Shown here: piece after piece, positions 6,502-14,964 of the stretch
Layout: every line of letters begins with the position of its first letter
Position numbering within the stretch: the stretch's first letter is position 1
Virus record (IMG/VR): IMGVR_UViG_3300049728_000065
Span: 1-45,500 of that record
Reading direction: 5' to 3' (one strand)
Length of the DNA stretch: 45,500 nt
DNA from: a virus
The notes under the pieces: model-generated
What the model was told of the DNA's origin: nothing
Databases searched by the model: none
What the model saw: the letters and a program-made list of their open reading frames with translations, nothing else
Program-made: the position numbers and the translations under genes

Positions 6502-7968
6502 ATGCTTATCACTGACATTTTTATCGCTGAACGTCTTCGTGAAGACCTAGGCGACATTCAGTCCTTAATGGACTCACTCGAAACTCATGGCATCATTCAT
6601 CCTATCGTCATCGACCAAAACAATCGTCTGGTGGCAGGCGGTCGACGAACCCACGCTGCTGTTAGCCTTGGGTGGACTGAGGCTTTACCAGCTAACTTAT
6701 GTGAAGTTCGAAATGAATCTGGAGAACTCACTGGTCACCGCATTGGCGTACTGCCCTTTAATTACAAGCACACACTTTCCTTGGATCAACTGCGCGAATT
6801 TGAGCTAGAGGAAAACATCCGGCGCAAGGACATGACATGGCAAGAAAAGACCCTAGCCATTTGTGACATCCACTCTCTCAAACAAATGAACTCTGCTCTC
6901 GCCGGCAAGCAATGGGGCGTGCGTGAGACAGGTGAACTCCTTAACGTTCACTACGCTTCGGTCCAGCACGCCACCGTAGTAGGTCGTGCGCTCCGCGCCA
7001 AAGACCCGGACATCCTTGCAGCTTCCACTTTTATGGAAGCGTACAAACTTGTCTTCAAAAAACGTGAAGACGAAGCCAAGAAACTCCTTGTGACTTCTAC
7101 CTCTGGCGTCGCAATGATCACCACCGAACGCGTCGAAGACGCAGAATCGCTTGAAGCGGCAGAGTCCAGTGTAGAAAATCAACAGGACCAGCCGGGCGAA
7201 CAGGTGGCACCCACCAAAATTGCGGTGGTTGACCTGAGTAAGTTCATCTTCAAAGGTAATTGTATTGATGTGATGAACTCGCAGCCGGAAGGGTGGGTTG
7301 ATCACATCATTACTGACCCTCCTTATGCCATTGACATGGGAATGCTCGATCAAGGTAACACCGGGATGAAGAACATTGGGGATGTGGCACCAGAGCATCA
7401 AGTGGAGGACAATAAACAGCTACTCAAAATCTTTTTGCGGGCGGCGTACCGCTCATTAAAAGACAAGGGGTTCTGTGCCCTTTGGTATGACTTAGACATG
7501 CACGCTAAGCTAATGTCGTGGGCAGGTGATGTAGGGTTTACGGTGTGCCGGTGGCCGGTAATTTGGTGCAAACCGCAAGGGATGAATCAAGCCGCAGGGT
7601 TTAACTTTACCAAAGCCACCGAAGTTTGTATGATCCTACGCAAGGGTAATGCAACCCTTGTGGAGCACCAACCCTTGAACTGGCGGATGGTGGAAAAAAG
7701 TGAGGAGGACAAACTCCGCTTCGCCCAACACCCGTTTGCCAAACCGCTTGCACTATGGGGTTGGCTTATAACTGCGTTGACTCTTCCCTCTGCCACGATA
7801 CTTGACCCCTTCGCCGGCTCCGGGTCTTGTCCAATAGCGTGCATGAAAAACAACCGGCGGTGGAAAGCTATTGAAGTCTCACCTCTGCACCAACCGGATT
7901 TGACTCGTGCGGTCAAAGAAGAACTGGGAACTCTTTTCAAGGGCAATGTAAAATTCATCAACGAGTAG
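6502..7968 (+). CDS. ParB-like domain fused to a beta-class DNA methyltransferase
   Basis: The 488-aa product has a ParB/Spo0J N-terminal domain: LITDIFIAERLRED, the VAGGRR box at 44-49 and ELEENIRR at 101-108, followed by a helical DNA-binding part to about 180. A linker rich in Glu, Ala and Gln (about 205-240) leads to VDLSKFI (243-249). The methyltransferase then shows motif IV DPPY (272-275) before the AdoMet motif DPFAGSGS (435-442), the order of beta-class N6-adenine or N4-cytosine enzymes. ParB-methylase fusions are known from phages and plasmids. It probably methylates phage DNA at a sequence I cannot predict. ATG 6502 is chosen because ParB homology begins there; the upstream open frame looks non-coding. 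Confidence 0.88.
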   Translation: MLITDIFIAERLREDLGDIQSLMDSLETHGIIHPIVIDQNNRLVAGGRRTHAAVSLGWTEALPANLCEVRNESGELTGHRIGVLPFNYKHTLSLDQLREFELEENIRRKDMTWQEKTLAICDIHSLKQMNSALAGKQWGVRETGELLNVHYASVQHATVVGRALRAKDPDILAASTFMEAYKLVFKKREDEAKKLLVTSTSGVAMITTERVEDAESLEAAESSVENQQDQPGEQVAPTKIAVVDLSKFIFKGNCIDVMNSQPEGWVDHIITDPPYAIDMGMLDQGNTGMKNIGDVAPEHQVEDNKQLLKIFLRAAYRSLKDKGFCALWYDLDMHAKLMSWAGDVGFTVCRWPVIWCKPQGMNQAAGFNFTKATEVCMILRKGNATLVEHQPLNWRMVEKSEEDKLRFAQHPFAKPLALWGWLITALTLPSATILDPFAGSGSCPIACMKNNRRWKAIEVSPLHQPDLTRAVKEELGTLFKGNVKFINE

Positions 7969-7978
7969 ACTCTTTTCT

Positions 7979-8158
7979 ATGGAACAAACCTATGTAACTG
8001 TCGGAGATACAATGTATGAAGTCCGATACAACCCAGCCACTCTTGTGGTAATGGCAGTGATCGCCTTCCGTGACGGGCGAATTGGCGAACCAGTGGAGTT
8101 CGATGACCTCGACCTACCAAATCAACACGTTATTCTCAACAAGATACACGGATTCTAA
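7979..8158 (+). CDS. Small hypothetical protein, 59 aa
   Basis: ATG 7979 follows TCTTTTCT, and the TAA at 8156-8158 shares its last base with the polymerase ATG, giving tight coupling. The product starts MEQTYVTVGDTMYEVRYN and contains VVMAVIAFRDGRIGEPV and DDLDLPNQHVILNKI, so it is a compact acidic alpha/beta protein with no obvious motif. The overlap with both neighbours and the even codon use support it as a real gene. Confidence 0.7.
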   Translation: MEQTYVTVGDTMYEVRYNPATLVVMAVIAFRDGRIGEPVEFDDLDLPNQHVILNKIHGF

Positions 8159-10875
8159 TGGCTGAACTGCCTTCCAACTTAGCTAATGTACATTTGCCCG
8201 CGCCACGGGCAGCACGTGCCGTCCCCAATGAATACCCTACAATTCAAGGAACCCCCTACCGAATCGCAATTATTGGTGAAGCTCCCGGTGCTGACGAAGA
8301 TCAGTGTGAAGTTCCTTTCTCCGGGACTTCTGGGAGACTCCTCAACGCCCTTTTGTCGAACTTAGGTATCCTCCGAGGGGCGTGCCTTGTCGGGAACGTC
8401 TGCCAAATACGTCCTCCCGGAAACGACATTCAAAAGTTTCGGTGGGATGGTGACGAAATCCAATCTGGGTTGGATGTTCTTCGTAGAGATATTGCTGTAT
8501 TTAACCCTCATCTTTGTCTTCTACTTGGCAAGTCGGCGCTTAAAGCAGCAACAGGCGAGGACCGTAGTATCCAAAGTTGGAGGGGAAGTCTCTTTGAGTC
8601 CAAGCTCATTGGGAGTCCTTTCTTTGGACGAAAGTGCCTTGCAACTATTCACCCTGCGGCAGTGCTGCGAATGTATCAATGGATGCCGTACTTGCGGTTT
8701 GATTTACAGAGAGCGCGTGAAGAAGGGCAATACCCTTCCCTTTCTCTGCCGCAAAGACACTTTGACCTTAACCTATCGGCAGCGGAAATCATCGAACGAC
8801 TTACCCGCCTAAACGAAAGCCATGAAGATGTCTGGATCAGCTTTGACCTCGAAGGTTATTGGGACAGGCTCACTCGCTATTCGATTTCCACAGACCCGTC
8901 TACTGGGTTCATTGTGGATTTTACAGAAGGTGAGTTTGGTAACTACTGGTCGACCGAAGACGAGATCAGGATTTGGCAAGCTACTAGTGCATTGGCCTAC
9001 AATCCACGTAAGAAAAAGGTATTGCAGAACTCCTTGTATGACGCATTTGTTCTGGCGTATGGACATAAAATTTTACTACGGAATGTGTGGTGGGATACCA
9101 TGCTCGGCCACTGGGAACTTTATTGTGAGTTTGAAAAGAACCTCGGGCTGCAAGCAAGTATCTACACCAAGGAACCCTATTGGAAAGAGGACAGGGTAGG
9201 AGAAGAACTTTTAACTCGCAAACGGTATTGCTGTACTGACAGCGCGGTGACCGAAGAGATTGCATTGGTGCAGCAAAAGGAATTGAAAGACCTGCCAGCC
9301 CAAATGGCTCACTTTCAATTCAATATGGAGTTGCTTAACCCACTCCTTTATATGGAGTTGCGAGGTATGGCTTACGATTCTGTTGCGGCTAAAGAAGCAC
9401 TCGCAAAAACCAAAGAAGAATACTACGCTCTTCAACACCGACTCAACTGCATTGCAGGTAAACCCCTCCAAATTACTTCTTATGACCAAGCACTCAACCT
9501 TGTCAAAAGTATGTGCTGCAAAAAACGCGGCATCGACGACATCAAAACCTTTGACCAGTGTGTCCTCTCCTCGCGCAAGGACGCACTCGACGGCTGCCAA
9601 GAGGCGGTTGAAGTTCTCAAGGCTACGGTCCTCATTGGTACTCTTCCTAACGAGAGTCAACTTGGACGAATTTCGTCAGCACTAAAACTCCACCTTAACG
9701 TGGAGTCGAACCCACAAATCTGCGATTTCCTTTACCGGCAACGCAGATTTCCTGTACAATACAAAGAAAAAGCAGATGGCACCCCTGGTGAGACTGCTGA
9801 CGTCGGGGCTATACTTGAACTCTACCGAACCTCCAAAGACGATGTCCTCAAACTTATCCTCAAACTTCGCTCACTCCTTTACTGGATCGAGACTCTATCC
9901 ATTGCAACCGACGCAGATGGACGTATCCGTTGCGGCTACAACCTTGTTGGGACAGAGACCGGACGTCTTAGTTGTAGTTCCTCCCCAACAGGAAGTGGAT
10001 ATAATTTGCAGACAGTCACAAAGAAGCTCAGGTATCTTTTTACTGCTGATCCAGAGTATTACTTTTTTCAGTGTGATCTTGCTGGTGCAGATGGATGGAC
10101 GGTTGCTGCGCACTGCGCTCGGCTTGATGATCGGACTATGTTGGATGATTATTTGTGCGGCCTTAAACCCGCAAAAATTCTTGCCCTCATGTACGATAAG
10201 GGTAAAGACATCAACAAATGTAGCCGGGAAGAACTGAAAGAACTTTGCAAAGAAGTTGATGGGGATGGGTGGTTGTACTTTGGTTGCAAGCGGGTGCAGC
10301 ACGGGACGAACTATATGATGAAGCAGCACACCATGTCAAAACAAATCTTAAAGGACTCTTTCAAGATGACTGGTGAACCAATCTTCTTGGAACCTGCACT
10401 GTGTCTTTCACTTCAAAACCTTTACCTCTTACGTTACTATGGCATACCGCTTTGGCAAAACTGGGTGGCGGATCAAGTCCTTCGGTATGGTGCTATTACT
10501 TCGGCGTCAGGTCACACGCGTCATTTCTACGGACGCATCAAAGACGTGGGAGGTAAGCTTAATCATGAAACGTGGAAGGCTGCGCTCAGTGAAGAACCCC
10601 AAGCTAACACTACTTACGCTTGTAACCTGGCGCTCCATAGGCTGTGGCATGACCCAGATAACCGATTCGCAGACGGACGTCTCATTGTTGAAAATCTCCA
10701 TCAGGTTCACGACGCCCTTAATGGACAATTTCCGCAAGCGTACACAGATTGGAGTGTGGATAAAATACGAAGCTATTTTAAACCTTCGATCAAGATTTCA
10801 GGGATGGACATTTCCATTCCTTTTGAGGGGAAGTACGGCCTATCTTGGGGTGGGAAAGCCGTAGGAGAAATTTAA
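8158..10875 (+). CDS. DNA polymerase A with N-terminal uracil-DNA-glycosylase domain
   Basis: The 905-aa product combines three parts. Residues 1-190 match family-4-like uracil-DNA glycosylases: GEAPGADED (40-48), PFSGTSGRLLN (53-63), CQIRPPGND (82-90), LLLGKSAL (121-128) and H165 in IHPAAVLR. The Fe-S cysteine pattern of that family is not evident. Residues about 225-390 form a 3'-5' exonuclease with D230/E232 (FDLEG), a NSLYDAF segment and YCCTDSAVT. The C-terminal half is a family A polymerase: motif A in CDLAGADGW, motif B-like CKRVQHGTNYMMK and motif C with His851-Asp852 (QVHDAL). UDG-like domains fused to phage PolA are known, as I recall for SPO1-type polymerases. It is the replicative polymerase; the UDG part may recognise or remove uracil ahead of synthesis. 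Confidence 0.92.
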   Translation: MAELPSNLANVHLPAPRAARAVPNEYPTIQGTPYRIAIIGEAPGADEDQCEVPFSGTSGRLLNALLSNLGILRGACLVGNVCQIRPPGNDIQKFRWDGDEIQSGLDVLRRDIAVFNPHLCLLLGKSALKAATGEDRSIQSWRGSLFESKLIGSPFFGRKCLATIHPAAVLRMYQWMPYLRFDLQRAREEGQYPSLSLPQRHFDLNLSAAEIIERLTRLNESHEDVWISFDLEGYWDRLTRYSISTDPSTGFIVDFTEGEFGNYWSTEDEIRIWQATSALAYNPRKKKVLQNSLYDAFVLAYGHKILLRNVWWDTMLGHWELYCEFEKNLGLQASIYTKEPYWKEDRVGEELLTRKRYCCTDSAVTEEIALVQQKELKDLPAQMAHFQFNMELLNPLLYMELRGMAYDSVAAKEALAKTKEEYYALQHRLNCIAGKPLQITSYDQALNLVKSMCCKKRGIDDIKTFDQCVLSSRKDALDGCQEAVEVLKATVLIGTLPNESQLGRISSALKLHLNVESNPQICDFLYRQRRFPVQYKEKADGTPGETADVGAILELYRTSKDDVLKLILKLRSLLYWIETLSIATDADGRIRCGYNLVGTETGRLSCSSSPTGSGYNLQTVTKKLRYLFTADPEYYFFQCDLAGADGWTVAAHCARLDDRTMLDDYLCGLKPAKILALMYDKGKDINKCSREELKELCKEVDGDGWLYFGCKRVQHGTNYMMKQHTMSKQILKDSFKMTGEPIFLEPALCLSLQNLYLLRYYGIPLWQNWVADQVLRYGAITSASGHTRHFYGRIKDVGGKLNHETWKAALSEEPQANTTYACNLALHRLWHDPDNRFADGRLIVENLHQVHDALNGQFPQAYTDWSVDKIRSYFKPSIKISGMDISIPFEGKYGLSWGGKAVGEI

Positions 10876-10879
10876 CTTT

Positions 10880-11065
10880 ATGCAAATAACAGAAGAAGAA
10901 TACCTAGCCGCTTGTGATTCCAATCAAGGTTGGTGTACTTTTTGCAAGGCTTTTTGTGGTGATTTTGCGGAGCCTGACGCCTGTGGTTATACTTGCCCTG
11001 AGTGTGGGCACTCAACTGTCTATAGTGCAGAAGAAGCACTGCTTAACGGAATGATTAGTTTTTAA
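10880..11065 (+). CDS. Small zinc-ribbon protein
   Basis: The 61-aa product has CTFC and CPEC pairs about 20 residues apart, ending in AEEALLNGMISF. This is a zinc-ribbon layout found in short phage proteins next to replication genes. It is separated from the polymerase stop by only CTTT, and the same TAA-CTTT-ATG junction occurs again before the helicase, so the three genes form one translational unit without Shine-Dalgarno sites. Precise role unknown; a regulator or replisome accessory is possible. Confidence 0.8.
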   Translation: MQITEEEYLAACDSNQGWCTFCKAFCGDFAEPDACGYTCPECGHSTVYSAEEALLNGMISF

Positions 11066-11069
11066 CTTT

Positions 11070-12197
11070 ATGCCAACAACTAGCGATATCGTCCTTACTG
11101 ACGAACAAAACAGTGCCCAAGACAGAATTGTCGATTGGGTTCTCAACCAGCCTGACAAGCAAGAGTTCGAACTCGGAGGGTATGCCGGCACTGGCAAGAC
11201 CACTCTTATGAAGTTCCTGCGTGCGAGACTGACGGAAGAGGACGTGTCGACTCAAGTGGCTGCCTTCACCGGTAAAGCCTGCAACGTACTACAACGAAAA
11301 GGGATTCACGCATCGACCCTTCACTCGATAATGTACGTGCCCCACACCGACCCAAAGACACACGAAATGACGTTCGAACTACGTCCACCTGAAACCCTCG
11401 AATGCGATCTAATGATCGTGGACGAAGCCAGTATGGTGTCCACAGAACTATACAAAGACCTCAAGACATTTGGGGTGAAAATTTTGTGGGTGGGGGATCC
11501 CGGTCAGCTTGAACCAGTTGGGGACAATCCTCATTTAATGGTCAAGCCAGACTTCACTCTCTCGACCATCCACCGACAAGCCCTTGAGAGTCCCATTATC
11601 ACCTTGGCCACTGACATCCGCACCGGTGGAATTATTGACCGTGCCAAGCATCCCCGTCCGGGCGAACTTGACATCAGGTCAAAGACTGGCATGAAGGCTG
11701 ACATGCTGCTCATGCATGACCAGATCATTTGTGCCAAGAACAAGACCCGTGAATACTTGAACAACCTAATGCGGCAAGCGCACGGGTACAGCGACCAACC
11801 CAACCGAATTATGGTGGGCGAGAAGCTCATTTGTCTACACAACAACCTCAAGCTGGGTGTGTTCAATGGCATGATCTTTTTCGTGGACGCCATCACCGAG
11901 GAGGACGGTAACGATTGGTATGTGACAATGCATACCGAGGACGGCCAAACCTACCAAAACTTCCCATTGTGGAAGCGACCTTTCTTGGAGGAACTACCCA
12001 AGCAGAATGTCTACATTCCTAAGGCAGCTTGCTGGTGCACGTATGCATATGCAGTGACCTGCCACAAGAGCCAAGGTAGTGAGTGGGACAAGGTCATGGT
12101 GTTTGATGAATGGATGCCACCTACTGTGTGGGATATGAAGCGGTGGAGATACACCGCAGTCACGCGGGCAGCAAAATACCTTACCTTTTGCCTATAA
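11070..12197 (+). CDS. SF1 DNA helicase, RecD/Dda-like
   Basis: The 375-aa product has Walker A in GYAGTGKTT (37-45), the SF1 motif Ia region AAFTGKA, Walker B VDEAS (117-121), WVGDPGQLEPVG (motif III) and HRQ (motif IV region). Near the C-terminus are the UvrD_C_2-like block AVTCHKSQGSEWD (motif V) and YTAVTRA (motif VI). The full set of motifs in one compact chain is typical of phage Dda/RecD2-like 5'-3' helicases. It likely helps fork start-up or recombination together with the polymerase. Its TAA overlaps the next ATG by one base. Confidence 0.9.
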   Translation: MPTTSDIVLTDEQNSAQDRIVDWVLNQPDKQEFELGGYAGTGKTTLMKFLRARLTEEDVSTQVAAFTGKACNVLQRKGIHASTLHSIMYVPHTDPKTHEMTFELRPPETLECDLMIVDEASMVSTELYKDLKTFGVKILWVGDPGQLEPVGDNPHLMVKPDFTLSTIHRQALESPIITLATDIRTGGIIDRAKHPRPGELDIRSKTGMKADMLLMHDQIICAKNKTREYLNNLMRQAHGYSDQPNRIMVGEKLICLHNNLKLGVFNGMIFFVDAITEEDGNDWYVTMHTEDGQTYQNFPLWKRPFLEELPKQNVYIPKAACWCTYAYAVTCHKSQGSEWDKVMVFDEWMPPTVWDMKRWRYTAVTRAAKYLTFCL

Positions 12198-12445
12198 TGG
12201 TTAACGATATTCTAGCCGAGCGGCAACAATCTCACGGGAACTTTGCCCACAATGCAAAGTTCTCCCAAGCATTAAAAAGGTTGCTTGACACTGGAGCAAA
12301 CAGAACTGACGTACAACAAGAAGCAGTTGACATGATTTGCTTGAAACTATCTCGCATCCTTTCCAACCCAAATGTAGCCGACCATTGGGATGACATAGCC
12401 GGGTACGCTACATTAGCCGCAAACGAACTCAGAGAAACCAAATGA
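12197..12445 (+). CDS. DUF6378-like small protein
   Basis: The 82-aa product contains ERQQSHGNFAHNAKFSQ, EAVDMICLKLSRIL and a final DHWDDIAGYATLAANE. This pattern is that of the short phage domain I recall as DUF6378, usually found near nucleotide-metabolism genes. Its helices with conserved H, N, E and D residues resemble the all-alpha NTP pyrophosphohydrolase style, but that relation is inference. It overlaps the helicase stop by one base and the next start by four (ATGA). Confidence 0.7.
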   Translation: MVNDILAERQQSHGNFAHNAKFSQALKRLLDTGANRTDVQQEAVDMICLKLSRILSNPNVADHWDDIAGYATLAANELRETK

Positions 12446-12870
12446 TTAAAGTCTACACTGCAGCTAAACTTGCTACCGCACCTGAATGGGCAGACATCTG
12501 TGCTAATACCACAGACTTGTTCTTCCACGCTCGGTGGCTCAAGCACACTCGCCTCGGCACCCCTGACGACAACCCAGCCGACGCACGAATGTTTTGGCTT
12601 GAAGACGAACAAGACGTCAAGACCGCCGACGCAGTTCTCGTCTTTGGCAAGCACGACGAGAAACTTCGTGGTGCCCTTGTCGAAGCCGGCATTGCCATCG
12701 CCACGGGCATTCCAGTGTTTGTTGTTGGCGACCACCCTGACTATGGTACTTGGAAATACCACCCCTGCGTAGTTCGCTGTCTGTCCTTAGCTGACGCTCT
12801 TCACAAACTATCCTTGCTGAATAGTCAAAAATTCCACTCTCACGAACCTTCCTTATGGGACGCATTATAG
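12442..12870 (+). CDS. Nucleoside 2-deoxyribosyltransferase-like protein
   Basis: The 142-aa product begins MIKVYTAAKLATAPEW and has the core pattern of the nucleoside 2-deoxyribosyltransferase / DNPH1 fold: DVKTADAVLVFG, then RGALVEAGIAIATGIPVFVVG, in which the Glu of VEAG is the likely nucleophile. Such enzymes exchange or hydrolyse the base of deoxynucleosides or their monophosphates. With the adjacent DUF6378-like protein and the UDG-polymerase it forms a nucleotide-handling neighbourhood. ATGA overlap with the upstream gene. Confidence 0.75.
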   Translation: MIKVYTAAKLATAPEWADICANTTDLFFHARWLKHTRLGTPDDNPADARMFWLEDEQDVKTADAVLVFGKHDEKLRGALVEAGIAIATGIPVFVVGDHPDYGTWKYHPCVVRCLSLADALHKLSLLNSQKFHSHEPSLWDAL

Positions 12871-13088
12871 ACCCTAACTCTCCCACCGATTCTGGTGGAC
12901 GCACTCTCTACGTGGTCATGGACAAAGACCTGTCCACGGTAGTCAAATCCCCGGGGTTGGACGAACCATACCACACTACTATGTATGAAGCGGCTGAACA
13001 AGTCGCTTGCGAAGTAGGTGGCGTGGTCAAGACCTTACGGGAAGCGATTAAACTTGTTGCCAAAAACCCCAAGAACCACAGGAACTAA
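12855..13088 (+). CDS. Hypothetical protein, 77 aa
   Basis: It overlaps the preceding gene by 16 bases. The product has GGRTLYVVMDKDLSTVV, a polar middle and a helix with AAEQVACEVGGVVKTLREAI, ending in a basic KNPKNHRN. No family is recognised. Its position just before the DUF3987-like ATPase suggests a replication accessory. Confidence 0.65.
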   Translation: MGRIIDPNSPTDSGGRTLYVVMDKDLSTVVKSPGLDEPYHTTMYEAAEQVACEVGGVVKTLREAIKLVAKNPKNHRN

Positions 13089-13094
13089 CCCTCC

Positions 13095-14318
13095 ATGTCC
13101 TTCTTGGACGATTACAAAACCTTCACCTCTGGTAATGAAGCGCACCCAAATTACCACCTTTGGTGTGCTCTTGTTGCTCTCTCTAGTATTGTTAGTCGAC
13201 GCGTCTACATTGAACAGGGGTTCTTTCGAGTGTATGCGAATCTTTACGTTGTGCTTGTGGGTCCTCCGGGCAATCGTAAGACCACCGCGATGAGCGTCAG
13301 CAAGACCTTAATGCGAGAGTTGAAGACCATTCCCATGACGGCTGAGTGCATTACCAAAGAAGCTCTTGTACAATCAATGGCAGAGAACGAGCGGGCGTTC
13401 CAACCAGCACCAAAAGACGGTGCGGCCCTTATGCCTACTGTTTACACTCCCTACACCGTTTGCGTCACAGAGCTTTCTCAATTTGTCGGTGCCTCGAAAG
13501 AGAACATGATCGACTTCCTCACTACCATATATGACCAAGACTTCTACGAAAACAAAACCAAGAACAAAGGAACCGACACAATCATTGGTCCTTACCTTGT
13601 CGTGCTGGCCTGTACCACCCCAGCCTGGATCACCGCTCGATTACGTGATGACGTTATCTCAGGGGGATTTTCCCGCCGTGCATTATTCGTTTACGAAACC
13701 GAACGCGGAGAACGTATTCCATTTCCTGAAGTTACTGCAGAAGCCCGACTGGCTTGGGACCGAGTTGTGGAATACAGTCGTAAGCTTCTTGAAGTCAGTG
13801 GAGTATTTCAATGGGACCATAAAGCTAAAGACTGGTATTCCCATTGGTACAAAACTCTTGACATCCCAGACGACCCCACGGTCCAAGGGTACTACGAAAC
13901 CAAGCACATGCAACTCCTTAAAGTTGCGATGCTCGTCTCGTGCTCGGAATCCACTGACTTAATCCTGCGGATCGACCACCTTAAACGTGCGCTTGAAATC
14001 CTTGACCACATGGAGATCAATCTCCCGCGAGTGTTTGAGGGGATTGGGCGAAACGAACTTAACGCCATTGCGTCAAAAGTTATTGAAGTCGTTACCCGTG
14101 GTAATGGGTGTATGCCAGAGAAGAAAGTCTACGCAGTAATGTTTGCAGAAGGCACTCAAGGCGAACTGGACCAAGTCATAAACCACCTAATTTCTAGTGA
14201 CAAGCTCAAGCGAAGTAATCTCGAAAAGACAATCACCCGAGGGGGGGAACAAACCAAAACCGTAATTCAAGTACTCCACCTACCTTCATGGAAACCAGAT
14301 CAGCCCAAGACGTCTTAA
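13095..14318 (+). CDS. DUF3987-like replication ATPase
   Basis: The 407-aa product has a Walker A GPPGNRKTT (56-64) preceded by HLWCALVALSSIVSRRV, then TVCVTELSQFVG as a Walker B-like strand and VVLACTTPAWI. SGGFSRRALFVYE fits the arginine-finger region. This is the arrangement of DUF3987 proteins, which act as the helicase part of phage or plasmid primase-helicases. The last 100 residues look like a winged helix (GCMPEKKVYAVMFAEG, LDQVINHLISSDKL). No primase domain is visible here or in a neighbour, which is a gap in an otherwise complete replication set. Confidence 0.75.
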   Translation: MSFLDDYKTFTSGNEAHPNYHLWCALVALSSIVSRRVYIEQGFFRVYANLYVVLVGPPGNRKTTAMSVSKTLMRELKTIPMTAECITKEALVQSMAENERAFQPAPKDGAALMPTVYTPYTVCVTELSQFVGASKENMIDFLTTIYDQDFYENKTKNKGTDTIIGPYLVVLACTTPAWITARLRDDVISGGFSRRALFVYETERGERIPFPEVTAEARLAWDRVVEYSRKLLEVSGVFQWDHKAKDWYSHWYKTLDIPDDPTVQGYYETKHMQLLKVAMLVSCSESTDLILRIDHLKRALEILDHMEINLPRVFEGIGRNELNAIASKVIEVVTRGNGCMPEKKVYAVMFAEGTQGELDQVINHLISSDKLKRSNLEKTITRGGEQTKTVIQVLHLPSWKPDQPKTS

Positions 14319-14386
14319 ACGACGACAACAAACCCACCTCAGCCCAAGAAGACTGGGTAGGCGTGGATGGGTCAATTCAAGGTTAA
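14288..14386 (+). CDS. Possible acidic micro-protein, 32 aa
   Basis: ATG 14288 lies inside the end of the DUF3987-like gene and the frame stops at TAA 14384-14386. The product METRSAQDVLNDDNKPTSAQ followed by EDWVGVDGSIQG is acidic and polar. It ends the rightward block before the terminator. Overlap by 31 bases and sensible composition are the only support. Confidence 0.35.
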   Translation: METRSAQDVLNDDNKPTSAQEDWVGVDGSIQG

Positions 14387-14533
14387 AATTTTCGTTGCAC
14401 AAGTAAGGTAATCGACGCTTACTACACCCTTGGACAACTGAGTGGTGTGTCCTGTCGCGTGAGCTACAACAGTTAACCACCTTTAAGGTGCTTACCACTT
14501 GGGACAAGTAGCAGGGTCGGAAACCTGCCAACG
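14387..14533 (+). ncRNA. Candidate structured RNA ahead of the terminator
   Basis: About 147 bases without a gene carry several short helices: GTAAG/CTTAC (near 14405-14423), ACACC/GGTGT with an inner GGACA/TGTCC, CACCTT/AAGGTG (near 14479-14490) and GCAGG/CCTGC closing an 8-base loop just before the terminator. The series of stems ending at a perfect intrinsic terminator is what a small phage RNA or a 3'-UTR-derived sRNA would look like. It is not a tRNA: there is no acceptor stem or anticodon arm I can fold. Confidence 0.4.
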
Positions 14534-14573
14534 AAAAAGCCCCCTGACTTTAATTAGTCAGGGGGCTTTTTTT
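14534..14573. terminator. Bidirectional intrinsic terminator
   Basis: AGCCCCCTGACT (14538-14549) pairs with AGTCAGGGGGCT (14556-14567); the stem is flanked by A5 on the left and T7 on the right, so it gives a U-tract on both strands. It sits exactly between the last rightward gene and the last leftward gene and would end both blocks. Confidence 0.95.
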
Positions 14574-14598
14574 GTCCAGTTGATTTTCTACACCAGAC
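14574..14598. repeat. 25-bp imperfect palindrome, copy 1
   Basis: GTCCAGTTGA-TTTTC-TACACCAGAC. It directly follows the terminator and abuts the stop of the leftward 61-aa gene. On the leftward transcript the outer bases pair with G-U wobbles. Part of a seven-member family. Confidence 0.75.
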
Positions 14599-14784
14599 CT
14601 ACAAGGGATCGCCCGGCTTTCTGGTCTTGCCCATCGTGAGCATAGGGTTGTCAGTGCTTCCGGACTTCTGTGCCGCAGTGCGCATCTCTTTCAATCCGGG
14701 GTCTTGAGGAGTCTTACTCCCGTCACCATCCCCGAGGGGTTGGTTGTCGCCGTCGCATTTTTTGTAATCGTCTTTTTCTTTCAT
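14599..14784 (-). CDS. Small hydrophilic protein, 61 aa
   Basis: The product MKEKDDYKKCDGDNQPLGDG and following residues is polar, Gly/Asp/Lys-rich and has no predicted fold or motif. It is the last gene of the leftward block and its stop touches a 25-bp palindrome. Gly/Pro/Asp-rich short proteins at this place are common in phages of this layout, with unknown role. Confidence 0.6.
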   Translation of the reverse strand: MKEKDDYKKCDGDNQPLGDGDGSKTPQDPGLKEMRTAAQKSGSTDNPMLTMGKTRKPGDPL

Positions 14785-14806
14785 AACTTTCTTTTTGTGG
14801 TTTTGG

Positions 14807-14959
14807 TTAGATGATCCTCAGCACATATAGGATCAAAAGTATCACGAGGATCGTGCCAAGCCCACCGACGGGGCCGTAGCCCCACCCACTGCTATATGGC
14901 CACGAAGGAAACACTCCTACCAAAAGGAGTATAATAAGGATTAGTAGTATTGGATTCAT
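14807..14959 (-). CDS. DUF3309-like small membrane protein, 50 aa
   Basis: The leftward frame from ATG 14959 to TAA 14807-14809 encodes MNPILLILIILLLVGVFPSW, then PYSSGWGYGPVGGLG, then a second hydrophobic stretch TILVILLILYVLRII. Two membrane segments joined by WPYSSGWGYGP is the signature of DUF3309 (PF11752), a family of roughly 50-residue proteins common in bacteria and occasionally in phages. It may sit in the host envelope or the virion; a role in lysis is possible but untested. Confidence 0.85.
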   Translation of the reverse strand: MNPILLILIILLLVGVFPSWPYSSGWGYGPVGGLGTILVILLILYVLRII

Positions 14960-14964
14960 TTTGT

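Noticed and set aside
14440-14530. tRNA-like T-arm (GCAGG...CCTGC with an 8-base loop)
   Set aside because: The loop is not TTCRA-like and no acceptor, D or anticodon arms can be built around it.
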